A model generated the notes under the pieces. That model was not told where the DNA came from. It searched no databases and saw only the letters and a program-made list of their open reading frames with translations. Shown here piece after piece: positions 24,343-35,339 of a stretch of 64,000 nt of DNA; position 1 is the first letter of the stretch, and each line of letters opens with the position of its first letter. This DNA comes from Botrytis cinerea B05.10 (lineage: Eukaryota; Ascomycota; Leotiomycetes; Helotiales; Sclerotiniaceae). Both the position numbers and the translations under genes were made by a program. The stretch spans positions 1,743,501-1,807,500 of the forward strand of contig NC_037313.1 in assembly GCF_000143535.2 (NCBI RefSeq), given 5' to 3'.

Positions 24343-27088
24343 ATATATTTGTATGGATCTGATATTGGGAGGCTCGGCGGTTTAGACAATGGTGCGCGGC
24401 TTTCTTGTTAATCTATTTGGGGTCGTTTTTCGTTAAGGTATTACTGCTGGGCGGTAATAAGGGCTTGCATTTGGCAATCCAGTCATTATCCTTTAGGAAT
24501 AGCGTTGAATTTCAACATTTTAAACACAATTGTGAGCTTCAAACGACAAGTCTTATATTGCTGAGTTAGGACTCAGGTATTGAAAGGGCAGTATTCATCA
24601 CACTGTAGGGTATGGTGGTTCTACGATAGTACTTTCACGTCATTATCTGATACACCTCTAATTCTTTCTATCCAAGTGAATTCAGACAATACTCTTCGGA
24701 TAATCACATGATTCCCAATCATAGAAGTAAAGTAATTCACTACAGTATCGTATCCCATTTTTGCTTGTAAATTTTCAGTCCCTTGGTCTCTCCCGCAAAG
24801 CCCAATGGTTCACCACAAAGAATAATTCTCTTCCCACTCTCAGTTGACTTTAAGAAAAACCGGTCTATTTTCGCGAGGACCTGGATACACTTCATTTTGC
24901 AGATTGGTTTACCTTCAATACTTTCTTTTTGCAATTCGCATTTGTACAAACGAAGTACGTCCATCAGAACCGCAGTGAAAGCAAACCGTCGCATCATAAT
25001 CCCTCTTGATGAGGAACACATTCCATTATATCTTCGATGTGTCGTTTGCATGCATCATGATTGCGGTTGGCATCCTCCAAATCCTTGTGAAATATGTCAA
25101 GACGCGAATCCGAGACAACGTCTGGGTGGTTACATCAAGAATGTTACAGTAGGAACCGAAACGTTTGGACTATCCGAGAAAACCAATGCTGAGAAATACG
25201 CAATCAAATAATCGAGAAGAATGCAGAACTTGCGAATTAAAGCACTTGAATACATGAACTAAAGCTTTCATAAGCTTGATATTTTGGTGCTGTGAATCGA
25301 TAGTAATTTGGTCGCGGGTGCGATGCGCCGGAGAAGAGCTATATGAGTGGAAGATTCATGGAAATTTGAAGTGGAAATTACAGCATACTTGACAAAGAAG
25401 GCATTTGAGGAGGTAGTCCTTTTGACGAAGGAGGAATTCATACAGTGGTTTGAAGACTGGGATCCTCGAATTAAGCTTGGATGGTAAGCACTGAGAGTGA
25501 TGAATGATAGTGAGATCTACTGATGATATTAATATTGTATTGCATCGGTCTACCACGGTGGGAAGTGTCTGGAAGAATCTGTGATCAATAGAAGAGCACT
25601 AGACGCATAACTGAGAAAGTTAAGAAAATGCATTCCAAAAACCTCCTTTAGAAAAATATCAAAAAATATTTGTGACCAACAGGAATTCCATATTGTAAAG
25701 AATCTATTCTTCGCTTGTGTATTCTACATCAGTAACCAAGCGATCTTTGTACTTGATACTTTCAGCAACTTTTCAACCCTTCAATAGTATGAGTTTCATG
25801 GCTTACTTTATGAGTCTCCGATCTTGAAAGAATACGCGGCATATCTGCTTACACTCTTCTCTAAGATATGTCTGTTATATCGTCTGATGCTCCACACTAG
25901 CGATGGATTAGGTTGGTTACCATGGAGCTTGTATTGTTTTGTCCGCAGTTTTCTTTTCTTTGGCTCTTCCCACAATTGATGTGGATATCTACGTAGTTTG
26001 TACATGTGAATGACCTCTGATTAGAGACTGGGGCTTTCAAATCAGCACTTTATGCCCCCAAATGACAAAACAAATTTGACGCTAAAGTTCCGAAGAAATC
26101 TTACAAGTCTCTAATCGAAAATTCTACCCTCGGTTTGACACCCAAAGTTCCAATTGTAGTAGAACAATACCTATTAGGAATTGGATGTTCAATCCGGCCA
26201 GAGGAATTGATGTGAGGGCTTCGGTCGAAGCAAATACTGAGCCCAAAGATTCAAGATTAGATATACAGTTCCAGTTTTGGTTCGTGATGGGATCCGGAGA
26301 GATATTCCAATTGACTTTGACCATTTTTGGACAGTTCAACCCTTTGTTTTCAACCCTCGTTCGCATATCCTACTGACCTTATCTTCATCATTGTCACATG
26401 TTTGACGGAGTCATGGAGCCGCTCAAGTAAATGTCGAGAAGATTCTGGATCTCGACACATACTAACTTGTCAACCTCACTAAACGAGGCCATCTTCATTG
26501 TTGGATTCTAATGTATGCCAACTTGCTCTTCTATCTTGTTTCTGTTGCGAATTAGAAAGAATCTCGTGACCAATGTAATAAGTGTCATTATAGAAATCTA
26601 CCTCGCTTAAGTCATCGCGGTATTTGCCTCTACCAGCCAGCCCTAAGGGGCTGGTGGAGGTACACTAAAACTTAGCTCCCACTCACAATTCACTTTTTTC
26701 TCGCAATAATTATCTTTTGTCCCAGCACAATTCAGAATCTCAGCCCAAAATTCGGCAAAAACTCCAAAGTAACTGCAATCCCTGCAATAATCTTTACCTT
26801 CTGAGATTGTTAAGCGACGTCAAGAGATATCAATCCAGACGCAGGTTCGAATTGCTGCACGAGACCTGCATCATAATTCTCAGATTCCTGCAACGTGTCA
26901 GATATATTGTATTTTTCAACCTCGAGCTCGAAATCTCGCACCCGTCCCAAGCCCTAATATTGTTTTACTCGTCCAGGGACGGCCCTTTACCGTGATCATA
27001 CCTTGGGAATTTCAGACTTTCGGGTCGATTTATATACTCAAAATTACTACCTAGAGTAACCTACATCAAATAGAATTGTCGAATCAGT
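24343..27088. other. 2.7-kb gene-poor stretch
   Basis: No supported gene. Overlapping open frames exist at 24740-25211 on both strands: a plus-strand frame with a cysteine/histidine patch (RCVVCMHHDCGW, then CEICQD) that lacks an ATG at its start, and an ATG-initiated 103-codon minus-strand frame. Neither has splice partners or a family match. A strong hairpin lies at 26627-26660. The last few hundred bases should hold the promoter of the 2EXR gene. Confidence 0.5.
26627..26660. other. 12-bp-stem hairpin
   Basis: CCTCTACCAGCC (26627-26638) pairs with GGCTGGTGGAGG (26649-26660). That is twelve pairs including one G-U, closed by a 10-nt loop that itself contains complementary AGCCC/GGGGCT edges. 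It lies about 430 bp upstream of the 2EXR gene and may fold in RNA or be a relic of an inverted repeat. No gene is assigned. Confidence 0.6.
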
Positions 27089-28060
27089 ATGTCTACCCAA
27101 GCATCACAAAGTCTTGATCAACGCGCTACCCAGATACCTGCCTCATTTTCGAGACTTCCTCTTGAAATCCGAATGATGATCTTCGATTACGCTTTACCAG
27201 GTCCTCGGATTATCACCATCGATGTCAAATTTAGTCAGATGGAAGCTTCTGAAGTCGGGGAGGACCTTATTCTGGAACTAGATTTATACCAGGAAGCCTG
27301 GGAGAAAAAGCGGGAGGACAAGCATTTTAGAGAAAAGCTAGGACTTCATCACCCGAGAGATCACCACATGATCTTGGAAGTTGAAAGGGCAGTTGCTATT
27401 CAGACCATTCCAGAATTGTTGCATACTTGTGCATTATCAAGAGAAGTAGCTTTGAGACGTTATCAATTCTTGAGCCGAGGCGAAAAATTGTCAATTTGCA
27501 TCGATCTCGACTTTGACACTCTTCAATTTCAAAGCGATCGTGCGTGGAAATTCTTCACACAGAAGCCAGGAGAATTAATTGGTAGATACACCAGGACCAT
27601 AATGATCGCCTTCAATAGCCAGTGGAGATGTGAAGATGGATATCGATACAGTTTGAACTACAATCGGTTTTTGAACGAAATCTTTGAAACAAAATACAAC
27701 AGAGAAAGAGATCACATTAACGTAGACACCGCTTTTATCGGAGAGATGGCCCAGAAATTGAGGTTTCTGGCCCTTGGCGGACCAACGGGCTGTCACCCAG
27801 ACTGGATGATGTCATTCACAAAATTTTGGAAGCTCAAAAAGCTATCGTGGACATCCTTTAACGATTCCCCTGATACTACCGCTACCGAAAATGATTTGAT
27901 ATTGGAGTGGAGAAGACTAGCTGCGGGCTTCATCAACAAAGGAGAGTGGCTTGACAGAAATGAAGAGTTCACCCACATTACAATACCAAAAATTCAACGC
28001 ATCAGCTTCAGAGATTTACAAACCAGGCAGAAACTCGACGAAGGATTCGATATGGAGTAG
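27089..28060 (+). CDS. 2EXR-domain protein
   Basis: An intronless 323-aa frame. The N-terminal motif FSRLPLEIRMMIFDYALPG (residues 20-38) is the hallmark of the fungal 2EXR family (formerly F-box-like). It is followed in the usual way by a beta-rich RIITIDVKF segment and, near residue 110, IPELLHTCALSREVALRRY. The rest has no recognised catalytic motif. The biochemical role of 2EXR proteins is unknown; large lineage-specific expansions are typical of Leotiomycetes and Sordariomycetes. The ATG chosen is the first in frame. The aldo-keto reductase follows on the same strand 770 bp downstream, with no evidence of a functional link. Confidence 0.8.
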   Translation: MSTQASQSLDQRATQIPASFSRLPLEIRMMIFDYALPGPRIITIDVKFSQMEASEVGEDLILELDLYQEAWEKKREDKHFREKLGLHHPRDHHMILEVERAVAIQTIPELLHTCALSREVALRRYQFLSRGEKLSICIDLDFDTLQFQSDRAWKFFTQKPGELIGRYTRTIMIAFNSQWRCEDGYRYSLNYNRFLNEIFETKYNRERDHINVDTAFIGEMAQKLRFLALGGPTGCHPDWMMSFTKFWKLKKLSWTSFNDSPDTTATENDLILEWRRLAAGFINKGEWLDRNEEFTHITIPKIQRISFRDLQTRQKLDEGFDME

Positions 28061-28832
28061 CGAGGACACGTCCTACCAGAGTACAGGATATGAGGTACAG
28101 ATCTGGAGGGATGTAAATCTACACCAAGAAGTGATGCTTGTCTTGATTTACGACCAATTGGGATCGTGTAATATTCGATACATTTCGAGGTTAAATGCCG
28201 CAGTCAAATGTTGCTGAATTAATGGGATTCGCGATCTATCTGGCCGGGACTACCAGAAAGAGTTGCAAATCGAAATCTTGCGAGGAGAAAGAACCACCAA
28301 GATTTACATTCGAAGTCATCCCAAATAAGAAAAGGCTTTGTGGTGAGAACTAACGATGTTGCTGTCGAGTTGCATTTGTGTAAGCACTGACTAATCAGCC
28401 ACTCAATGATCCACCACATTTTTCACTCCCCCTTTCCGCTGTCACAGTTGACTGAAAACTCAACATTGTTCTATAATGTTTCATTATAGATGTGCAGATG
28501 AACTGATGATTCCCAAACGCAAGCTCCATGGAATGGAAGCAGGTAATCTAACCCGAAAATTGGGGCAACAGTTGGGGCTGGCCAACTGTTGGTCTTTGAG
28601 ACGGTTTGATATTCCACCGATTTTTCAAGAAAGTCTCCGAGATTCAAAATATTAGACGTGCTTCATGGAGGATTTCTATGTCTTTCTTTGCTTCCCCCAC
28701 AATTTTATCTCGTTCTCTAACTTCATTATTGATTTTTAACCTTTGTCTTCTGTTATGTTCTCACATTCTCTCCGATCAATCACTTCGCTTTCTCCGCCAA
28801 CATCATATAGTGATCCACCACAGCATAGAACC
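28061..28832. other. Intergenic between 2EXR gene and aldo-keto reductase
   Basis: 3' flank of the 2EXR gene and upstream region of the reductase. An in-frame extension upstream of the reductase ATG (from 28743) starts with TTG and includes an internal ATG, but it lacks conservation-like texture. No repeat or RNA gene seen. Confidence 0.5.
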
Positions 28833-29958
28833 ATGGGCCATCCCTCTCTCATATTTGGCGCTGCATCCATTGGAATGGATTTCAGCACCCAAGAATCCGT
28901 GCAAGATGCTCTCAAAGTTTTGAAAGAGTTGAATATTTCCCAGATCGATACCGCAGGAAGATACCCACCGACCAATCATGGAAGATCCGAGGAGCTTCTC
29001 GGAGAAGTAGGAGCTGCATCTCAAGGCTTTTCTATCAGTACGAAGATCCTTGCTACACAGCTTGGTTATGGCAGCGGCGAACTCGAAGCTTCGGCTATAA
29101 AGAAGTCGCTTGACACAAGTTTTAAGCGTTTGGGTGTTGACCAGGTAGTTCTCTGAAATGTCTGTTATGGTTAGATAGTATTGATTTGTCTTACTACAAG
29201 GTCGATATTTTATATTGTCATCAGCCTGATCCGACGGCTCCATTGAAAGAGCAAGCAGCAGCCCTAAACGATTATTTCAAAAGGGGGTCTTTCAAGAGAG
29301 TGAGCCACCCATGCCATAAAAATCCCTAATACATATCTGATTTTAATTCCACAAAGCTCGGAGTCTCCAACTTCCCACCCAAACTACTCCAAGAATTCAT
29401 TCAAGTATGCGAAGAAAACGATTTCGTGAAACCGTCTGCGTATCAAGGCGATTACAATCTCATAACTCGAGGCATGGAGAAAGAACTACTCCCTATCCTC
29501 CGAGCCCACTCAATGTCTTTCTTTGCATTCAGGTAAGACTTCTTACCCTTCATATTTGGTCGACCATTAACAAAACCCACATCAGAGCCCTAGCGGCTGG
29601 TTTCCTAACCGGAAACTACAGCGCGGGAAAATCCAACGGCACTCGATTCAGCGACGACCATCCACTTGGAAAAGCATTTCAAACCCTCTACGGCGCTCCT
29701 AAATTGCAAGAAGCGATGAAAGATCTAGAGAACGCTTTAGCGCCGTTAGGTATTTCCGGAAGAGAAGCTAGCTTGAGATGGATTTATCATCATTCGAAAC
29801 TTGGGGATGGGGATGGGATTATTCTAGGTGCCAGCAAAATGTCTCAAATAAGAGAAAATGTGAAGAGTATATCTGCTGGCCCGCTATCTGAGGAGGTGGT
29901 GCAGAAGATTGAAGGGATTTGGGATTTGTTGGCTGAGGATCGAGGCGGGATTTTATAG
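28833..29958 (+). CDS. Aldo-keto reductase (aflatoxin-aldehyde reductase-like, AKR7 type)
   Basis: Four exons (28833-29144, 29201-29299, 29357-29532, 29586-29958) give 319 aa. The protein starts MGHPSLIFGAASIG, and the ATG sits in a CCATGG context. The family tetrad is visible: Asp39 and Tyr44 (QIDTAGRY), Lys71 (ISTKIL) and His111 (DILYCHQPD). Other marks are GVSNFPPKLLQEF, LAAGFLTGNYS and the NADPH-binding tail DGIILGASKMSQIREN. Such enzymes use NADPH to reduce aldehydes and ketones in the cytosol, usually for detoxification or secondary metabolism; the physiological substrate cannot be read from sequence. No biosynthetic partner genes lie nearby. The segment before LAAGFL reads SFFAFRA where many relatives have a Y-S-P-L-A motif. 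Part of that difference could be a misplaced intron boundary, although the splice sites used keep frame. Confidence 0.88.
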
Positions 29959-31200
29959 ATTATGTGAATGCGGTAAGAGAAGGGAGTTTGTGCGGTTTTC
30001 CCCAACCGGGAGCTATGGTGTTTATGAATAGATACCCTCTGCATGTCTCAAGAATATAAGAGGTTTTCGTGAACACCATTGATGTTAACTTTTAGTAGAT
30101 ATATATCAAAGACAACAATGACAGCTCCAAAGACCCAAAGTTAACAACCCTCGCATCCTGCAAAGTGTCTCCAAAGACTTAAATCAGTTCAAGGAGAAGT
30201 TCATTCCATATCATAAAAGAGATTTTTAAATATCATAACCATATATAGAATATGAAGTCCATCCATAACATCCCTTCACATCAGCCCCTTCTAGAATCTC
30301 ACTACACCGTTCCTCCCCCAAATTATCCATATCCACCCAAATCTCATCTCATAATTGCAACCACAGCTACACTTAACAAACAAACAAACAAGAGATTCCT
30401 CCTTGACCTTCACCTACATACCAACAAAAAAAAACCAAAACCTAGCCTTCCTCCATCACCAATCATCATTCCATCTTCAAAAGGCCCGAATACAGATAGA
30501 TATGCAACAAGACAAACTCCGCCTCAGAGTTCGTTCAGCTCCATTCCATACCACAACCAAAAAGTCACAAAAGGCCCGAGTATAGACATGCAACAAAACA
30601 ATTAATTTGATCCTTCATACTCAATAAACAATCCTTCACTGACTTTCCAGCACATCTTTTAATAAGCACAAGGTCGAAAAGGGCCGAATGTAGATATGCA
30701 ACAAAACAAAATAAGAACCTGACTCGAAGAAGCTGACTCATGAAAATAAGCTTATTTTATTTGTTTACTGTGGAAAAGATATGTATAGGTTGTATGCAGG
30801 ATGATAAAGGATGCATCGTTTGTTGTTATTAAGATTTGATGGGTTGCGTCGTACAAGTTGCATATTTTGTTTTGACAACAATGCCCTGATTGATTCGACC
30901 AGAGCCATCTATTCAATTCAACTCAAGTCTCTTTCCCCATCTGTTATTATATACTTCAGAAATCGTGCCATGGTTTTTCTGTTCTAAGATTAAAGAGAAA
31001 CCCTAATAGATACTAATCGTAGCTGAATTTCGAAGATAGTCGAAGAAGAACATGTGGCTGGAATGGATTACTTGGTGATGTGACGTGACCAGACCAAGTT
31101 TGAAATGTCCATTCTTTTATCTTTGAAGTCCAAAGGGTCTTCTATGTTATTTGCGGTACATTTGTTGTTTGAGTTTAATACTTCTCATATTACCCATCTC
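29959..31200. other. Convergent intergenic region with a three-copy motif
   Basis: The reductase (plus) and the NLR-like gene (minus) converge here. The stretch is A/C-rich with oligo-A runs. It carries three degenerate copies of a roughly 33-bp motif at about 30479, 30568 and 30675. The frame at 30252-30605 is low complexity and not supported as a gene. Confidence 0.6.
30479..30710. repeat. Three dispersed copies of a ~33-bp motif
   Basis: Copies begin near 30479, 30568 and 30675. Each reads AAAAGG(C/G)CCGA, then an A/T/G-rich GTAGATATG-like core, then ATGCAACAA and ACAA. The intervening DNA is not obviously repeated. The spacing is about 88 and 107 bp. Confidence 0.65.
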
Positions 31201-34200
31201 TCAAACAACAGTACCAAGAGGATCCTTTTTCATCGCCCCTTTTAATAAAGCAATGACTTCTGGGTGCGGACCTCTATTCCTCAATTGTCTAGCCGAAGAC
31301 ACAGCTGTGTTTCCTTCGAAAGTCTTCACATGAAGATTAGCACCCGCCTCAATGAGAACTTGTACACTATCTTCACGGCCAACCTTTGCAGCTTTATGTA
31401 ACACGGTTTCACCCTCAGCATCCTTCGCTTCGATATCAGCGCCGGCCTCTATTAAAAGCTTCATGATAGAAGGACGTAAAGCAGAATGCATGAGAACTGT
31501 TTCTCTATCACATACCGCATTTACATCCGCACCATGTAGAATGAGTTCCTTGACAACAAGGACGTCATTTTTGTGACCAGAGCTGGCGGCACGAACCAAT
31601 GCGGTGCCAGAGTAAGTATCCTTGCCAGCATCAACTTCAGCTCCTGCTGCTAGCAACTTCCTAACGGCCATAATATTTCCTGCTGTTGCTGCCATAGATA
31701 AGACAGCATGTTCGCGAAACCCTTTCGCATCAACATCTGCTCCCTTTTCAATGAGCAGATCAATGGCCCCTGGAAGACCACCTACTACCGATTTCATTAA
31801 TGGAGTCAAACTCAATTCATCTGATGCATTGACGTCAGCTCCAGCTTCTATTAAAGCTCTGACAACTCCTTCATTCCGTCGATCGATGGCGATATGAAGT
31901 GCTGTTTTGTTGAAATTTGCTTCAAATGGAATTTCGATTAAAGACGGTTGGACAGAAACAAGTTGCTTTACGATCTCTACATGTCCTTTTCGCGCAGCTT
32001 TGTGAAGTGCATTCTCTTGTTGATAATCTTTAGCCAAAAGATTTGCTTTGGAATGGATGAGGAGTTGAACCACAGGGGAATGACCCAATTCCGCTGCTAT
32101 CAATAAAGGTGTGAAGTCCTTGGGGCAGACTGCTTCAATATCTGCTCCTGTATCAAGCAGTGCGCCGACGATTGTTGACAAACCAAACATAGCAGCAGCG
32201 ACAATTGGAGGCGGAAATTCGATCGTATGGCGTATACTAAAAGGCATCATGGCAGCAGATGCACCATTAACGAGTGTTTTTTGATCGAGGAAATGTAGAA
32301 TACAATCCCTGAGCTCTGTTTCCGCTGTGCCTTGAGCATGTACACCAAGATACTGGCTCGCATATGATAACAGAGCATACTCCTTGAGTCGAGTCTTGAT
32401 GGTTTCGCGATCCGGACGCTCAGGTTTTTTGAAGTCATCCAAGGACAGATATTTGATACAAGCTTGAGTAATCAACATACTGGAGTTAGGAAAAAACTTT
32501 GCGCGATGGCGCTCAAAATATTCCTGGAGGGTAAAATGACACAAACGGATAACACCGCTCTCGGGGTCGACTACTACGAGACCAGCACAGACTGTCAAAA
32601 GCAAATCTTGATCGTAGAAATCATCTTCGTCTAATTCGTGTTCATCAGGGTCAAGTTCCATGATAGCCACAGCATGTTGTAGCTCACGCACAGTCAACGG
32701 CTTCTTTGCACAAGAGAGCCACATCAAAATATTCATGGCCAAGATCTTACGATTCGTCTCTTGCCCCTCCATGATTCTTTTCATGGCATCGTCATAGGTT
32801 TTGTCAAGAATTTCTGGCAGACCAGTCAATGCTTTTCTGACACGACTGATCTTCAGTTCTGAAGCTATAGCTTCTATGTGCATATGGGCGAGAAGGAACC
32901 TAGTTGATAGATCAGTATGTCATGAAGCAGGGGATCTCGGCTTGACATACATTCCATGGGCCTTTTCAGCAATTTTTCCAATAATTGTCTTTCGTAGCGT
33001 CGGATCTTTCTTGCAAAACTTCAGAATATTCTCCTCCGTATCTATTCGTGCCTCTAAATACGCTCGAACATCATCATCACTAGCTCGAATCTCGAGATGC
33101 GGATAGTCAGATAGCTTCTCTTCAATGTCCCCTAGACGACGTGAGGTAAGAAGGAGATGCGCATTTGAAGGCAAATTCTGTAATTGTCGAATAAGATTCG
33201 TCCTTGTTTTCTTTGTTTCCTCGCATTCGTCTAGGGCATCAACGACTATATATAAACGAGGAAACTCGGATACCAATGAGTGCAGCAAGTGAACAGCTTC
33301 GGTGGCATTAATATTGGTTCCCATAGACCTATGTTTGTGATATAAATCAAGAACATAATCCGGGATTACATATCGTTGTCGGATAAGTTGCTGTATAATG
33401 CTAGCGATATATTCGGCGATGCTTATTTTCTCTGCGTAGTTGCAATATATGAACGCTATTCCGACATTCGATGCTGAAAATCTTGTTTCCAAATCATCAA
33501 CAATTGCAGAAGCAAGGACTGTTTTGCCAGCACCGGGTGAACCTGAGCACCACAGTAACCTATCCTTTTCACCTAGCCAATTTTGGTATTCTTGGCTCTT
33601 GAAAAGCCATTCTCCGGTGCCCTCTTGTCTTCGGCTTAGTATTTCACGTTGCTTCGAGTGGCAATCTATTGCTGATAACCATTTGAGAACCTTCAAACTC
33701 TCTTTATCCATCTGTTGAGTGATAATGGCGTCTACACTGTCACTAATCGTTGTAACTTGTTTCGAAATATCGACGACTTTCTCTGCAGTTGCTGATACCG
33801 TAGACCTAGACGATGATGAGCATTTCTTGAAATGTTAAGTGGATTCGAGGCATACAAATTCAAAATATCCATAGCAAGAACCAAGTTACTCCTCACGTGT
33901 TCGATACTCTCTTGTAACCTCATCAATGTACTTTTCCTGAATGGATATAAAATTCTTCTTCCCTGCTCCGACATCTTGTCCCTAAAGCCCTGGTTTTCAT
34001 GATTTTCCCTCGCGACCAAATCATCTACATTCATGACAGAAGGTTTGCAGACCATAACCTTCTTCAATTCATCTCGCAACTCTGCGATACTGTCTTCACA
34101 GTCCAAAATACTAGACTCCACAGTTGTCGCCATTGTCTTGTCGAAAGCCGGACTTTGTAAAACTGCTTTTAGAAGCGCAAAGTTCGTTAAAAGACCTTCG

Positions 34201-34334
34201 ATAGACTTAATCATGTCGGCATTTTCCTTTTTACTACCCTTCCAGGCATTGTAATAATTGATTAACCCCTCGCAAACTTGTATTCCAGCGGATAAAATGC
34301 CAGCAATGTTGCTGATTGTCCCTATTGCTTCCAT
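31201..34334 (-). CDS. NLR-like STAND protein: HeLo-like N-terminus, NACHT, ankyrin repeats
   Basis: Three exons on the minus strand (33856-34334, 32951-33805, 31201-32899) give 1,010 aa. Both introns (50-51 nt) are phase 2 with GTATG donors and CTAG acceptors. The start MEAIGTISNIAGILSAGIQV resembles the fungal STAND N-terminal (HeLo-like, PF17111-type) domain. The NACHT NTPase has a Walker A motif GSPGAGKT (about 247-254) and a Walker B LYIVVDALDECEE (about 343-352). A winged-helix-like region follows (KPLTVRELQHAVAI, then HFTLQEYF). About ten ankyrin repeats fill residues 675-1000 (for example TALHIAIDRRNEGVVRALIE). Known members of this architecture act in nonself recognition and programmed cell death, with the repeats sensing and the N-terminus executing. 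The ligand here is unknown. All key motifs are intact, so the gene looks functional. Confidence 0.88.
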
Positions 34335-35339
34335 GATTGGAAGTTGAGAATAATTTCAAAGTTCTCGCGAAGAGAAAATGAAGAGAGCCAGAGGCCACTC
34401 TGCTTGAGGATATATATTGTATCAAGAGATAGAAGTGGGATCCAGATGTGTGGCTGACATGAACACACCCATGAAGCGGACGAGTTTCGAATCCTACCGA
34501 AAGAAGTGGAAACTGATCGTAAAAATGTGACAGGACAATAACTCCAAAAACAAAACGATATCACGACAGAGAATACCTACCTGTATGCTCGCTGTGCTGG
34601 TTACGGTCGACCATCTGGTTGGGTATCAGATTGTGGCAGAGTGAGTACCTTGCAGAAGGGCTGTGTTCGTGGAGTAACTCCAGAAAATGCATCCTTCGTG
34701 GATATGTGGCGACATTACTAGATGGCAAAGTCATAAGCTCAGCAATTTTTTTGTATTGCCGATTTGAATCACGGCTGAAATGAGTTGAAATGGGTCGAGT
34801 TGAGTCTCTCATGGAATCTCTGCTGGGTTCCCAAGGACAGTACAGTAGCCAACATAAATCTCAGCTGGTTTCTAACCTCTTCATCAATACCAAAATAGCC
34901 GCAATCAGAATTTTGTAGCAAACCCCCGAGATTGTAGCTGGTATCAAAACTTGATGAACGTAGGATGATGTTTAGAATGAATAACATCTTCCAGCCAACT
35001 CTCAAAATCCCAGAACGATCTTCAGTAAGAACCAATAGTTCATGAACAACCAGGGCACATAGTCACGTGTCGGTAGCTCAGTAACTTTACCCCAGATTTC
35101 TCCATTCCCGGAAGCGGGCTGGCATGTGAAAGATGCGCCGAGGACCCAAGGAAACAGAAACATCAACGCAAAACAACAATGGCAACATTTTTAAATGCAC
35201 AACGACGACAGTATACGTGAAATATTATCTGGGGCTTTGATAAGTAACTCATCGTACCTCCTCATGAAGCGACTTAATCTGCAGACTCGTTGAGCTGCTC
35301 GCAACAGTATATCCGGAGTCTATTTACAAGCTCATCAAA
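34335..35339. promoter_or_regulatory. Divergent intergenic region, NLR-like gene / PXA2
   Basis: About 1 kb between the two start codons, presumably containing both promoters. Short minus-strand frames here (34322-35035) are not joined to the NLR gene by good splice sites. A pyrimidine-poor purine/AT mix with no clear repeat. Confidence 0.55.

Noticed and set aside
24740..25211. Overlapping frames on both strands, one with a Cys/His patch
   Set aside because: The plus frame lacks an ATG at its start and the minus frame has no homolog-like features. Mutual overlap suggests chance.
30252..30605. 117-codon A/C-rich plus-strand frame
   Set aside because: Low complexity (lysine/proline/threonine) over a repeat-bearing convergent region. 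It overlaps a second frame of equal quality.
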